Positions 1 through 9,692 of a DNA stretch of 64,000 bases are shown piece by piece; the stretch's first letter is position 1; every line of letters begins with the position of its first letter. The position numbers and the translations under genes were made by a program. The DNA is from Clostridiales bacterium (lineage in GTDB: Bacteria; Bacillota; Clostridia; Mahellales; Mahellaceae). The DNA is taken from the NCBI GenBank assembly GCA_030156435.1, contig JASGMM010000001.1, forward strand, positions 1 through 64,000. The letters are read 5' to 3'. Below the pieces are notes generated by a model that searched no databases, had not been told where the DNA came from, and saw only the letters and a program-made list of their open reading frames with translations.

Positions 1-1399
1 CTATTTCTTCATAAGCCTTTATGTTCAGGCCTTCCAGTGGTTTGCCGTATGCTTCTATTATGGATTTGGCTATGGGATGATTGGAACGGCTCTCGGCTGT
101 CGCCGCTATCATCAGCAGCTCATCCTTATCCATACCGTCAGACGGTTCGATCTTCGTCACCTTGAAAGTGCCTTTGGTCAGCGTCCCCGTTTTGTCGAAT
201 ACGACGGCGCCCACCTGATTCAATGCCTCGAGGTAGTTACCGCCTTTGATCAATATGCCACGCCGCGAGGCAGCGCCTATTCCGGCAAAGAAACCCAGCG
301 GTATGGACAAAACCAGAGCACATGGGCAGGATACAACCAAAAACACCAATGCCCTGTATACCCAGTCGGCAAATACAGCCTGCGGGATAACCAGCGGCGG
401 AATGACGGCTATGGCCAACGCCGCAAACACCACTATCGGCGTATAATAGCGCGCAAAACGCGTGATGAATTTTTCGGTGGGAGCCTTTCGGCTGCCGGCC
501 TCTTCCACCATCTTCAGCACTCTCGACAATGTCGACTGGTCAAAAGGCTTATTTGTTTCTACCTCTATCAGCCCATATGTGTTTATAAAACCGGCCAGCA
601 CATCATCGCCGGCTTTCACCGTCCTGGGCACCGATTCGCCTGTCAGCGCGGAGGTATCCACCATGGACTCACCTTGGCTTACCGTGCCGTCCAGCGGTAT
701 CCTCTCTCCCGCTTTCACCACTATGGTATCGCCTATACTAACGCTACGGGCATCTACCCTTTTTACAGCACCGTTATGCTTTAAGTTGGCATAATCCGGC
801 CTTACATCTATAAGCTGTTTTATAGAGCGCCTTGAGCGATCCACAGCCTTATTCTCAAAATACATGCCTATTTGATAAAACAGCATGACCGCTACGCCTT
901 CGGCAAATTGCCCTATAGCAAAAGCACCCAATGTAGCTATGGACATGAGCAAACTCTCATCGAAAACCATACCCTTTATCATGTTTTTCACGGCTCTGAG
1001 TAAAACATCGCCGCCCGATATTATATAAGCGGCTCCGAACAATACAAACTTCAGCCATGCGATATCAGGGATTAAAAATGCACTAGCATATATGATTCCG
1101 GCTATAATAAGGCGATACAAGGAGATATCCTCTTCGCCCTCTTCATCATTACCTTCCTCAGCATCATTCAAAGAACGCATATTAACCTGAGGCTCTATAT
1201 CGTTTACTATATTCTGGGCCAGTTTTATAACGTGCCCTTTGTCATGCCCATCATCCACGTCGATGGAAAGCCGGCGTGTCGCGAAATTTACCGATGCATC
1301 GCATACGCCGTCTATGCGTTTTATTCCATCCTCCATTTTAGCCGCACAATTAGCGCATTCCAAGCCATCTAGTATGAATTCTTCTCGCTGCTCTGCCAC
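1..1399 (-). CDS. Cadmium/zinc/lead-exporting P1B-type ATPase (C-terminal part outside window)
   Basis: Membrane pump that uses ATP to export soft divalent metals such as Cd, Zn or Pb. About 466 codons are visible and the 3' end is cut by the window. The N-terminal metal-binding domain has a CANC motif (residues 15-18). Membrane helices follow, then the TGES actuator motif, the SCPCAL metal-site helix and the DKTGTLT phosphorylation loop. The CPC motif with an N-terminal CxxC domain fits the CadA/ZntA branch rather than copper pumps. I place the start at GTG 1399 because a TGGAGTG ribosome site lies about 6 bases upstream; the GTG at 1408 is also in frame. No ArsR-type regulator gene is adjacent in the window, although the promoter carries a palindromic operator. 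Confidence 0.93.
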   Translation of the reverse strand, partial: MAEQREEFILDGLECANCAAKMEDGIKRIDGVCDASVNFATRRLSIDVDDGHDKGHVIKLAQNIVNDIEPQVNMRSLNDAEEGNDEEGEEDISLYRLIIAGIIYASAFLIPDIAWLKFVLFGAAYIISGGDVLLRAVKNMIKGMVFDESLLMSIATLGAFAIGQFAEGVAVMLFYQIGMYFENKAVDRSRRSIKQLIDVRPDYANLKHNGAVKRVDARSVSIGDTIVVKAGERIPLDGTVSQGESMVDTSALTGESVPRTVKAGDDVLAGFINTYGLIEVETNKPFDQSTLSRVLKMVEEAGSRKAPTEKFITRFARYYTPIVVFAALAIAVIPPLVIPQAVFADWVYRALVFLVVSCPCALVLSIPLGFFAGIGAASRRGILIKGGNYLEALNQVGAVVFDKTGTLTKGTFKVTKIEPSDGMDKDELLMIAATAESRSNHPIAKSIIEAYGKPLEGLNIKAYEEI

Positions 1400-1423
1400 A
1401 AATATCACTCCAGTCACATCAAT

Positions 1424-1443
1424 ATATGCTCAATTGTTCATAT
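1424..1443. promoter_or_regulatory. Palindromic operator of the metal ATPase (ArsR/SmtB-like)
   Basis: A 20-bp imperfect palindrome of the form ATATGnnCAATTGnnCATAT has 16 of 20 positions symmetric. It sits just downstream of the ATPase -10 box, over the expected transcription start. Shape and sequence resemble operators of ArsR/SmtB-family metal sensors (CzrA, CadC). The regulator identity is inferred; no such gene is in the window. Confidence 0.55.
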
Positions 1444-1452
1444 GTTAATTAT

Positions 1453-1480
1453 ATTATATACCTTTCTGCAGCGAAGTCAA
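1453..1480 (-). promoter_or_regulatory. Sigma-A-type promoter of the metal ATPase
   Basis: On the minus strand, TTGACT (1475-1480), a 16-bp spacer and a perfect TATAAT (1453-1458) lie about 55 bases upstream of the GTG start. The metal-responsive palindrome follows immediately, so repression by blocking the start site is likely. Confidence 0.7.
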
Positions 1481-1549
1481 TATCAGGTTTTATATTAATA
1501 TTATATCAACCAAGCTATTTCCGCCAAATATTAGTAATAATTTAAAATT

Positions 1550-1583
1550 AAAGCAGGCGTGTATGATCATATACGCCTGCTTT
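1550..1583 (-). terminator. Terminator of the flavin oxidoreductase gene
   Basis: An 11-bp inverted repeat (AAAGCAGGCGT / ACGCCTGCTTT) lies directly after the stop codon at 1591. On the minus strand it is followed by TTTAATTTT, an intrinsic terminator pattern. Confidence 0.8.
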
Positions 1584-1590
1584 AATTATC

Positions 1591-3513
1591 TTATACTGCT
1601 AATCCCGCTCTGTAACCAGCTTCAACAGCCTCCAAAGCCTTGCATACTTTGACCGCATCGCCTATAGCTATAACCTGAGGGACCTTTCCTTCAAGCTGCT
1701 CAATCAATGTATTCACAGATCTGGCTCCTACGGCCATTACTATTGTATCCGCTGGACCTATTTCGGTTTCCGCCCCGTCTATCTCAACTATGACGCCGTC
1801 GTCTAGTATCTCTTTTACAGGTGCATTGACATATATCTTCACGCCATTTTGTTCTAAATCTTTCATCAAGAAGTACCTTACCGCAGCTTCTTCATCCTTT
1901 GCAATCTCCGGCAACATCTCAACTATCGTAACCTCTTTGCCGTGGTTGGACAAATGATCGGCCGTTTCGGATCCTACCATGCCACCGCCTATAACTATCA
2001 CCTTGTGCCCAACGTTAACCTTACCCAGCAGCACATCATTTGCATTGACCACATTGGATCTGTCTTTACCTGGTATATTGGGCACCAGCGGTTCTCCGCC
2101 CGTAGCCACTACCACAGCGTCAGGCGCTTCTTTTTCAACGATATCTACCGTCAGTTCGGTATTAAAGTGTATATTTACACCATATTTTTTTAACTGGTTA
2201 TATTGCCAAACAATAAACATATCCACTTCGCCTTTATTTGGCGGTATAGCTCCTATAGCATATTGCCCTCCCAGTCGATCGCTTTTTTCGTACAGGTGAA
2301 CCTCATGGCCGCGCTGCGCTGCTACTATAGCAGCCTCCATTCCTGCCGGACCTCCTCCTGCCACAAATACCTTTTTCTTTTCTTCAGCCGGTTTTATAAC
2401 AAGCTCAGACTCCCTGCCCGTTACAGGATTGACCAAACAGCCACCCGGATTCCCCCTATTCAGGCTGCCTATACAGCCTTGCAGACACCCTATACAGTAA
2501 TTGATATCATCAAATTTTCCCGCAGCAGCTTTATTAGGAAGCTCTGGATCGGCGAGCGAGGCCCTGCCCATAGCCACGAAATCAGCTTTGCCTGAAGTAA
2601 TGACAGTTTCGGCCATTATAGGATCATTAATTCTACCGACAGTTATCACCGGTATAGAAACCACTTTCTTGACCTCTGCAGCAAAATCGGTGATCCAGCC
2701 ATGACGTACTGCCGCCGGCGGTACTATAGCTTGCATGCTGGCATATACACCTGCAGAAACATGGATAGCATTTACCCCGGCATGTTCGAGCAATACAGCT
2801 ATGGTCTTCGTGTCTTCTATAGTTCTGCCTCCAGGTACAAATTCATCGCCCGAAATCCTGAATATTATCGGAAAATCATTACCTGCCTTAGCCCTTATAT
2901 TGGATATGATCTCTAAAGGAAATCTCACTCTGTTTAAGAGACTACCACCGTATTCATCGGTTCGTTTATTAGAATAGGGAGACATAAATTGGGCTATGAG
3001 ATAGCCATGCGCCCCATGTATTTCTACGCCGTCAAAGCCCGCTTTTCTGGCTCTCAATGCACAATCACCGAATTCCTCGACAATTTTATGAATCTCGGCT
3101 ACGGTGAGTTCATGTGGTATCTCTTGGTTAGCCGGACATGGTATCGGCGATGGAGCCACTGGTTGCATGCCTATAACGAAATGATTTGTTTGCCTGCCGG
3201 CATGGTATATCTGCGCTACTATCTTACTGCCATACCTATGTACCCTTTCTGTCAATTCGGAATGTCCTTCTATCTGAGCGTCATCCCACAATCCCGGAAT
3301 ACCAGTAAAGCCTTTGCCCCTGGGATCAACAGCATAGTCTTCGGTGATTATGAGTCCCCAACCGCCTTTTGCTTTTGTTTCGTGATAAGCTATAAACTTC
3401 TCAGTAGCAGTGCCATCGCTATTACAAAAGTTCATTACCATAGCTGGCACAACTAATCTGTTAGCCACTTCCATTTTGCCAATATGCATAGATGAGAAAA
3501 CGTTTTTCAACAT
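1591..3513 (-). CDS. NADH:flavin oxidoreductase / 2,4-dienoyl-CoA reductase-type iron-sulfur flavoenzyme
   Basis: Old-yellow-enzyme family reductase of 640 aa, full length for the multidomain FadH/BaiH group. Residues 1-335 form the FMN TIM barrel, with the HGAHGYL active-site region at about 166-172. Cysteines 340, 343, 347 and 359 form the expected 4Fe-4S cluster motif. Residues 382-640 hold an FAD site (AGGGPAG) and a nested NAD(P)H site (IGGGMVG). Such enzymes reduce activated C=C bonds of enoyl-CoA esters, enones or bile-acid-like steroids; the substrate cannot be told from sequence. A good AGGAGA ribosome site precedes ATG 3513. The gene stands alone, with its own terminator downstream and trpB2's terminator upstream. 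Confidence 0.93.
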   Translation of the reverse strand: MLKNVFSSMHIGKMEVANRLVVPAMVMNFCNSDGTATEKFIAYHETKAKGGWGLIITEDYAVDPRGKGFTGIPGLWDDAQIEGHSELTERVHRYGSKIVAQIYHAGRQTNHFVIGMQPVAPSPIPCPANQEIPHELTVAEIHKIVEEFGDCALRARKAGFDGVEIHGAHGYLIAQFMSPYSNKRTDEYGGSLLNRVRFPLEIISNIRAKAGNDFPIIFRISGDEFVPGGRTIEDTKTIAVLLEHAGVNAIHVSAGVYASMQAIVPPAAVRHGWITDFAAEVKKVVSIPVITVGRINDPIMAETVITSGKADFVAMGRASLADPELPNKAAAGKFDDINYCIGCLQGCIGSLNRGNPGGCLVNPVTGRESELVIKPAEEKKKVFVAGGGPAGMEAAIVAAQRGHEVHLYEKSDRLGGQYAIGAIPPNKGEVDMFIVWQYNQLKKYGVNIHFNTELTVDIVEKEAPDAVVVATGGEPLVPNIPGKDRSNVVNANDVLLGKVNVGHKVIVIGGGMVGSETADHLSNHGKEVTIVEMLPEIAKDEEAAVRYFLMKDLEQNGVKIYVNAPVKEILDDGVIVEIDGAETEIGPADTIVMAVGARSVNTLIEQLEGKVPQVIAIGDAVKVCKALEAVEAGYRAGLAV

Positions 3514-3631
3514 GCTATATATCTCCTGTTTCTTTCATATTTCTCGTCAAAAACAACGAGTGCACACCACAAGTACTACTATTCCCAGATGTATTGATAA
3601 TATTTTATCATAAACACCGCTGAAAAACAAC

Positions 3632-3667
3632 ACATCTCTCACCCATAAATATACAAGTGAGAGATGT
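3632..3667 (-). terminator. Terminator after the TrpB2 gene
   Basis: A perfect 11-bp stem (ACATCTCTCAC / GTGAGAGATGT) with a 14-base loop. On the minus strand it is followed by GTTGTTTTTC, a short U-rich tail. It separates trpB2 from the downstream oxidoreductase gene. Confidence 0.65.
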
Positions 3668-3730
3668 AGATGATTATTCAGCCTTAACACAAGCCTGCTG
3701 ACTGACTAGTCACTATAAACTACTATACTT

Positions 3731-5086
3731 TTATACCTCAGGCAATGCCTCCAATGCTCGTACCAATTCGTCCTCCGATAAAGACGAATCCTGCAACCGG
3801 CCAGACAGATACGCATCATAAGCGCCCATATCGAAGTAGCCGTGACCACTTAGGTTAAACAATATAGTTCTCGATTTTCCAGCTTCTCTTGCTGCCAGAG
3901 CTTCATCTATAGCCGCTTTTATGGCATGCGACGATTCAGGCGCCGGTATTATGCCCTCATTCTGGGCAAAGAGTTTGGCAGCATCAAATACCTCACGCTG
4001 ATCATAGGCTTTAGCCTCTATTAAGCCATCATGCATTAGTTGGCTTTCTAAAGGTGAGGCACCATGATAGCGCAATCCACCCGCATGTATACCCGGCGGC
4101 ATAAAATCATGCCCTACCGTATACATCATCATCATAGGGGTCAACTTAGCGACATCACCGTAATCATAGGCAAACCTGCCCTTGGTCAGGCTCGGGCAAG
4201 CCGTGGGCTCCACAGCCATTATACGGGTATTTTTACCCTCTTTTATCTTATCGTAAACAAAAGGCATGGCTATACCGCCGAAATTGCTGCCGCCACCCGA
4301 GCACGCTATTATCACATCAGGATAGTAGCCGGCCTTTTCCATTTGCTTTTTGGCTTCTAAGCCTATAACGGTTTGATGCAATACCACGTGATTGAGCACG
4401 CTGCCCAGAGCATAATTGGTGTCGCCATGGTTAATAGCATCCTCAACAGCCTCGCTTATAGCTACACCCAGGCTGCCCATAGAATTCGGGTTCTTAGCCA
4501 ATACATCCCTGCCAGCCTGTGTCTTATCACTTGGACTCGGTATAACAGAAGCCCCAAATAGCTGCATCATTGAACGCCTGTATGGCTTCTGCTGGTAACT
4601 TACCTTTACCATATAAACCGTACATTCCATCCCGAAGAAATTACACGCCATAGCCAGAGCGCTGCCCCATTGACCCGCTCCGGTCTCAGTGGCCAATCTC
4701 TTTATACCAGCCTTTTTATTATAATAAGCCTGCGGTATGGCAGTATTGAGTTTATGACTGCCAGCCGGGCTAGCACCCTCGTATTTATAATATATTTTGG
4801 CCGGTGTATCCAAAGCCTTTTCTAATCGCTGAGCCCTATACAACGGTGACGGTCTCCACAATCGATACAACTCGCGCACTTCTTCAGGAATCTCTATCCA
4901 TCGCTCGACGCTCATCTCCTGCTTTAAAAGCTCTATAGGAAAGATCACCGAAAGGTCCTCTGGTCCAGCCGGTTGGCCGGTTTTTGGATTAAGCGGTGGT
5001 TTTATCGCATTTGGCAAGTCAGCCTGGATATTGTACCAATGTGTAGGTATCTCGTTTTCATCAAGCAATATCTTAATATCGCTCAT
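3731..5086 (-). CDS. trpB: TrpB2-type tryptophan synthase beta chain
   Basis: PLP enzyme that condenses indole with serine to form tryptophan. At 451 aa it is longer than TrpB1 (about 400) and matches the stand-alone TrpB2 class. The PLP lysine is K112 in GSHKLNTA. The ETGAGQWG substrate loop and the CSGGGSN phosphate-binding loop are present. The extended N-terminal region, with PLNPKTG and a WRPSPLYRA segment, is typical of TrpB2. No trpA or other trp gene lies nearby, consistent with a free-indole salvage role proposed for TrpB2. It has its own promoter and terminator. Function in vivo is inferred. Confidence 0.92.
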   Translation of the reverse strand: MSDIKILLDENEIPTHWYNIQADLPNAIKPPLNPKTGQPAGPEDLSVIFPIELLKQEMSVERWIEIPEEVRELYRLWRPSPLYRAQRLEKALDTPAKIYYKYEGASPAGSHKLNTAIPQAYYNKKAGIKRLATETGAGQWGSALAMACNFFGMECTVYMVKVSYQQKPYRRSMMQLFGASVIPSPSDKTQAGRDVLAKNPNSMGSLGVAISEAVEDAINHGDTNYALGSVLNHVVLHQTVIGLEAKKQMEKAGYYPDVIIACSGGGSNFGGIAMPFVYDKIKEGKNTRIMAVEPTACPSLTKGRFAYDYGDVAKLTPMMMMYTVGHDFMPPGIHAGGLRYHGASPLESQLMHDGLIEAKAYDQREVFDAAKLFAQNEGIIPAPESSHAIKAAIDEALAAREAGKSRTILFNLSGHGYFDMGAYDAYLSGRLQDSSLSEDELVRALEALPEV

Positions 5087-5124
5087 CTCAACTCAACTCC
5101 TCTATTCAAAATTATGATGGATAC

Positions 5125-5154
5125 ATTATACCATATACCCCTATAGGCTTACAA
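5125..5154 (-). promoter_or_regulatory. Probable promoter of the TrpB2 gene
   Basis: TTGTAA (5149-5154), an 18-bp spacer and TATAAT (5125-5130) on the minus strand, 39 bases upstream of the trpB2 ATG. I saw no T-box or other leader structure in the short 5' region. Confidence 0.5.
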
Positions 5155-5175
5155 TAACAATTCTTCGGCAACACA

Positions 5176-7899
5176 TTATCTCCCACCTATTGCCTGCTCG
5201 AGCACATCCTCGAGCTGTTTCAAATATTCACCGTAGGCGGCCCAGTCTCCACGTTGCGATGCATCCTTAGCCTGCTGCAACAGATCATTAGCCTGCCTTA
5301 TGAGATCCTGTTGTTGGGGTGTACCGGGAGTTGCAGGCGTTGCAGGCTGCGTTTGTTGTTCTTCTTCTATGCCAAATATGCGATTTAAAGCGGCTTCAAG
5401 ATTATCCTCCATAACCAGTTTATTTTCATAGAACATTATGACCTTCTTGACCTCTGGCAGGCTGCTCTCGGTGGCCGAGCGTATATAAAGCGGCTCCACA
5501 TAAAGCAGTGAATTCTCTATTGGTATGACCAACGTATTACCTCGCACCACTGATGAGCCTTGCTGATTCCAAAGCGTCAATTCCTTCGATATATTGGTGT
5601 CCTGATCAATGCTGTATTCGACCTGCATAGGCCCATATACTAGCTTGTCTTTTGGGAATCTGTATACCACGAGCTTGCCGTAATTGTCCCCATCCATGCG
5701 CGCAGCCATCCACGCTGTCATATTATCCTTCTTTACCGGCGTAAACGGTACCATGAGTATAAATTCTGCTTTATCCTCTCCCGGTAATTTCATTATTATA
5801 TACTGCGACTCTATCTCCTGTATTTCATTGCCATATTTTTCATTAGCTATATTCCATGCGTCTTCGCCGCTGTAAAACACTTGCGGATCAGTCATATGAT
5901 AACGCCTATATATTTCGGCCTGCACATCGAATAGAAGCTGAGGGTACCGCAGATTGTCCTTAAGCCCAGCAGGCATATCATCAGCATCTTTGAAAAGCTT
6001 CGGAAATATTCCTTTATACACATTGGCTACAGGATCGGTCTTATCCACAATATAAAAATCGGTTTTGCCGTTATAGGCATCTATAATCACTTTAACTGAA
6101 TTGCGCATATAATTCACGCCCAAATTCATACTATCCGGTTCTGAATACGGATATCTGTTGCTGGTAGTGTAAGCATCTATTATCCAATACAGCCTGCCAT
6201 CGTCGCCTATAACGATATACGGGTCATCGTCGTAGCGCAAAAACGGCGCTATCATCCTCACTCTATCGGCTATATCGCGATTTATCAGTATTCTGCTCTC
6301 GGCGTTTATATCCGATGATAAAAGCAATCTGAAATCCCCTGTATACAGCGTAAACAGCAGGCGATTTGCAAACGACATAGCTATGCCAGTCTCTTCCTGA
6401 TAGATTGTTTCCTTGTTTTGTTCGCCCATGGGATAATCGAATTCTTTTTGTCCTGTCTTTACTATAACATATTGATCAGTAGATTCGCCGAAGTATATTT
6501 CCGGTCTCTTTATATCGATGCCATCAGCGTTCTTGGGCGGTATATCCTTTATAACCAACTGCGGTTGTCCACTAGGCGTTACAGCATTCACAGGCGACAT
6601 AACAACGCCATAACCATGTGTATATCTAAGATGCTGATTTATCCACGTCTTAGCATTATCCGGAAGTTTATCGATATTTAGCTCCCTAGGTGATAGAAAC
6701 ACCTCGGTATAGCGTTCATCCAGCATATAACGATCTATATCTATGTCATTGAATTGATAGTACAACCTTATACCTTGCAATTGGTTATATACCTCTAACG
6801 CTGGTCTATAATCGTTAATCCGTATATTATCTATAGTATCCCTGTTTTCATTTAGATCCTGGACCGTCAAAGTCTGATCTGCGTTAAAATCTTTTTCTTC
6901 TATTTTATCCAAACCATAAGCCATTTTTGTATACTTTATGTTGTTCTCTATATAAGGCTGTTCTTTCTTAAATTCATTGGCCGATACAATCAAGCCTTGA
7001 ACCACGCCTCCGGCAACGGCTGAAACTACAAGAAGCGCCACTATAGCTAGAGGAGCCGATGCAGCCCACCATATCTTTTGCCTTATAGCTCCGATAATAA
7101 ACACAAACGCTCCTGCAACCGATACAATCATAAGTATTCTGTAAAACAGCAGGGTAACGTGAATATCGGTATATCCCGCTCCTACAACCTTGCCGCGCGT
7201 GGAATACAGAAGGTCAAAGGCTTTTAAGTAATAACCGAAAGCCAATGTCAAAAAGAATATGAAACCGAGCCATGCTATACGCTTTATAGCCGCGCGTACT
7301 ATATCCTTGTTTGAAACAACCCTAACAACGTTATCCTTCTCGAACAAGCGATAAAAACGCGTTTTATCCGATATATACATAAGAGCGTATACCAGTATTG
7401 TAAGCATCGCCAATATAACAGTAAAATTTAATATAAAGCTATAAAGGCTATGTAAAAAAGGCAAACGAAACATATAAAGGCTTAGGTCACGCCCAAAAAT
7501 CGGATCCTTTATGCCAAAATCGGATGAATTGATAAAGGTAAGCCATTGAGACCATATACCTGAGGATTCGGATAAAGCCACTACCGCCGATATGAATAGC
7601 AAAGCTGTGATCATGACAGTATTCAATAAACGGGATTGCCGTTTGGTTAAAGCAGCCGCCATATAATGCATGTAATCACGCTTAATCATACTGCTATATG
7701 CATACAACACGGCAAACACTGCTATAAAAACAGGAATAGCGATCTGTGCCTGTGTTATAAATCGGGTCATGAATACCGAAAGGTAACCTATGCTGTCAAA
7801 CCATTGGTAGTCCACAAAAAATCCCGTCAAAGCCAACAATACTATGATAACGGCTATTACTATCGTTACGAGCCATCCTATCCATCGTTTCAGCGTCAT
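5176..7899 (-). CDS. UPF0182 family large membrane protein
   Basis: A 907-aa member of the UPF0182 (COG1615) family, whose biochemical role is not known. The N-terminal third has about seven hydrophobic segments (the first near residues 10-30, the others up to about residue 310). A large, probably extracytoplasmic domain follows. The last ~45 residues are a Pro/Thr/Gln-rich linker and a short amphipathic, coiled-coil-like tail. The first ATG (7908) abuts the AAGGG ribosome site, so the ATG at 7899, 9 bases away from it, is the better start. It is transcribed alone, with a 281-bp gap upstream. Confidence 0.9.
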   Translation of the reverse strand: MTLKRWIGWLVTIVIAVIIVLLALTGFFVDYQWFDSIGYLSVFMTRFITQAQIAIPVFIAVFAVLYAYSSMIKRDYMHYMAAALTKRQSRLLNTVMITALLFISAVVALSESSGIWSQWLTFINSSDFGIKDPIFGRDLSLYMFRLPFLHSLYSFILNFTVILAMLTILVYALMYISDKTRFYRLFEKDNVVRVVSNKDIVRAAIKRIAWLGFIFFLTLAFGYYLKAFDLLYSTRGKVVGAGYTDIHVTLLFYRILMIVSVAGAFVFIIGAIRQKIWWAASAPLAIVALLVVSAVAGGVVQGLIVSANEFKKEQPYIENNIKYTKMAYGLDKIEEKDFNADQTLTVQDLNENRDTIDNIRINDYRPALEVYNQLQGIRLYYQFNDIDIDRYMLDERYTEVFLSPRELNIDKLPDNAKTWINQHLRYTHGYGVVMSPVNAVTPSGQPQLVIKDIPPKNADGIDIKRPEIYFGESTDQYVIVKTGQKEFDYPMGEQNKETIYQEETGIAMSFANRLLFTLYTGDFRLLLSSDINAESRILINRDIADRVRMIAPFLRYDDDPYIVIGDDGRLYWIIDAYTTSNRYPYSEPDSMNLGVNYMRNSVKVIIDAYNGKTDFYIVDKTDPVANVYKGIFPKLFKDADDMPAGLKDNLRYPQLLFDVQAEIYRRYHMTDPQVFYSGEDAWNIANEKYGNEIQEIESQYIIMKLPGEDKAEFILMVPFTPVKKDNMTAWMAARMDGDNYGKLVVYRFPKDKLVYGPMQVEYSIDQDTNISKELTLWNQQGSSVVRGNTLVIPIENSLLYVEPLYIRSATESSLPEVKKVIMFYENKLVMEDNLEAALNRIFGIEEEQQTQPATPATPGTPQQQDLIRQANDLLQQAKDASQRGDWAAYGEYLKQLEDVLEQAIGGR

Positions 7900-8180
7900 T
7901 ACATCCATCCCTTCGTTATACTAAGCTATCTATATTTTACCCTCCATAGCCACTTTATGCAAGCTAATATCCATGGCAAATAGTCTCACTTTACATCTGT
8001 TGTCCTTATATTGCCATCCGCATCTATAAGGCCGCTAGATACTGCTCTTAAAATCAATCTAACTATATTTTCTTCACCCCAAAAGAGGTTGGCAAGGATT
8101 TTTTGTTTCAAAAATGCGGTAAATAACTGGTAAATTTGCCGTTTTCTATAAAATTAAGTTCATTTTTTATATAAATATCT
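7900..8180. other. Intergenic region between the UPF0182 and polyprenyl synthase genes
   Basis: No open frame with a ribosome site and no recognisable RNA gene was seen here. It should hold the UPF0182 promoter, of which I see no convincing -35/-10 pair, and it contains the weak terminator at 8117-8141 for the polyprenyl synthase gene. Confidence 0.5.
8117..8141 (-). terminator. Weak terminator after the polyprenyl synthase gene
   Basis: CGGCAAAT / ATTTACCG stem (one mismatch) on the minus strand, followed by CATTTTTG. It lies 40 bases beyond the stop codon of the polyprenyl synthase gene. Confidence 0.4.
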
Positions 8181-9149
8181 TCAATATCTACGTTTCACCG
8201 ATTCATCCAATATAGCCAGCATAATACGCTTGTGCTCATTATCTGGCAGCAGCTTTATGTCTTCAACCGCTTTAGCCGCAAAGTTGTTCGCTATAGAACG
8301 CGCTTTTTCTATGCCGCCCGCTGCCTTGACCATAGCCTTAACCGCTTCCACATCAGAAGCATCATACCTGTCTTTGTTCAGAACATCTAGCAAAGGCAAA
8401 CGATACTTGGTATCTAATGCATATATCAGCGGCAAGGTATATACGCCTTCTTCAAAATCAGCACCCGCTGGTTTGCCTAACTCCTCCTGCTGGCCTTCAA
8501 AATCCAGTATATCATCTATGATTTGGAATACCATACCGAAGTCCATGCCAAAATTTTCTAAGGCGTTATATATCGGTTTGGAGCAACCTGCCCTTTTTGC
8601 ACCTATGACACAGCTTAGAGCAAACAGATCGGCGGTTTTATGTCTTATGCGCCTTAGGTAAGAGCGCACAGAGACTGCAGTATTGTAGCGGTGTTGGTAT
8701 TGATCGACTTCTCCCTCGCAAATCTGCTTTACAACTCTCGATACCTCATAAAGATCGTCAAACGACACTTCTTTGCTGAGCAACGAGAAGACCGTACTAA
8801 ATAAAAAGTCCCCGGTAAAAACGGCCACATCTTTACCCCAACGCGATTGTACGGTCGGTTCGCCGCGCCGTATAGGCGCATCATCTATTATATCGTCATG
8901 TACCAATGTGGCCATGTGAAGGATTTCTATCGCAGCGGCCAGATGGATTATCTCATCGCGTTTATAACCGCCGAATCGCGACGACAATATCACCATAAGG
9001 GGTCTTAAGCGTTTACCTCCAGATCCGGCCAATTGATTTATAACATCAGAAAGCAAGCGTTGATGCGTCTTAAGCGCTCGCTTTATATAATTATCGACAG
9101 AATCCATATCTTGCTTAATGTCATCGGTATAAAGTTCAAATGCAGGCAT
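8181..9149 (-). CDS. Trans-polyprenyl diphosphate synthase (heptaprenyl synthase component II / DmkB-like)
   Basis: Elongates allylic diphosphates with isopentenyl diphosphate to make the long side chain of a quinone. The protein is 322 aa, normal for the family. The first Asp-rich motif HDDIID lies at residues 84-89 and the second, IIDDILD, at 211-217. Arginines follow the first motif (PIRRGEP). It is the last gene of a run with a Gx transporter, a NusG-domain-II protein and an ApbE lipoprotein. In flavin-based extracellular electron transfer loci the equivalent protein (DmkB) makes the demethylmenaquinone side chain. Product chain length is unknown. A strong AGGAGAT site precedes ATG 9149. 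Confidence 0.9.
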   Translation of the reverse strand: MPAFELYTDDIKQDMDSVDNYIKRALKTHQRLLSDVINQLAGSGGKRLRPLMVILSSRFGGYKRDEIIHLAAAIEILHMATLVHDDIIDDAPIRRGEPTVQSRWGKDVAVFTGDFLFSTVFSLLSKEVSFDDLYEVSRVVKQICEGEVDQYQHRYNTAVSVRSYLRRIRHKTADLFALSCVIGAKRAGCSKPIYNALENFGMDFGMVFQIIDDILDFEGQQEELGKPAGADFEEGVYTLPLIYALDTKYRLPLLDVLNKDRYDASDVEAVKAMVKAAGGIEKARSIANNFAAKAVEDIKLLPDNEHKRIMLAILDESVKRRY

Positions 9150-9159
9150 ACCTATCTCC

Positions 9160-9678
9160 TTATTTCATAAGCCATTTCATATGACTTTTTATATATCGTT
9201 CCAAAAACGAGGCCACCAATCCTATAAAATAACCGGCCATCACTCCGGTAATCAATAATGCTGGCAAATAAGCGAATATTCCAGCTGTATTGGCAACTAT
9301 ACTAAATACCAGCAGCTGACCTATATTATGAAACACGCCCCCAGCAATGCTTATACCAGCCAGGCTAAAATATTTATCAAACCTTTTATACATAATGCTC
9401 ATCACTACGGTACTGAGCAAGCCTCCAGCCAGGCTGTAGAAAAACACCACAAACCCGCCACCGAATAGCGAACCCAAAAACGTCCGCAGTATGACCACTA
9501 CAACAGCCTCTTTAAAGCCAAAAAACATTATAACTATTAAAGTAACGATATTGGCCAAGCCCAGCTTTGCTCCGGGAGGCATAATGCCCGAAAGCGGTAT
9601 AAAACTCTCAAATATGTGCAACATAAGGGCTATGGACACCATTACGCCCAACAATACGATCTTATTAGTTCTGCGCAT
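9160..9678 (-). CDS. Gx transporter family membrane protein (HepS component I / EetB-like)
   Basis: A 172-aa hydrophobic protein with about five membrane segments. It belongs to the family annotated as Gx transporter or heptaprenyl diphosphate synthase component I. In Listeria-type electron transfer loci the homologue is called EetB. The start is set at ATG 9678 because GGAG (9684-9687) lies 5 bases upstream. The ATG at 9693 overlaps the stop of the preceding gene and lacks a ribosome site. It sits between the NusG-domain-II gene and the polyprenyl synthase gene, 10 bases from the latter. Its biochemical activity is not established; a link to quinone or flavin handling is inferred from context. 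Confidence 0.82.
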   Translation of the reverse strand: MRRTNKIVLLGVMVSIALMLHIFESFIPLSGIMPPGAKLGLANIVTLIVIMFFGFKEAVVVVILRTFLGSLFGGGFVVFFYSLAGGLLSTVVMSIMYKRFDKYFSLAGISIAGGVFHNIGQLLVFSIVANTAGIFAYLPALLITGVMAGYFIGLVASFLERYIKSHMKWLMK

Positions 9679-9692
9679 AGAATCTCCACTCA

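Noticed and set aside
77-784. Long plus-strand open frame opposite the metal ATPase
   Set aside because: The minus strand encodes an unmistakable P-type ATPase with TGES, CPC and DKTGT motifs. The opposite frame has no family character and no ribosome site.
5087-5175. Tryptophan T-box or trp leader upstream of TrpB2
   Set aside because: The gap is only 89 bases and lacks a T-box sequence, specifier stem or antiterminator.
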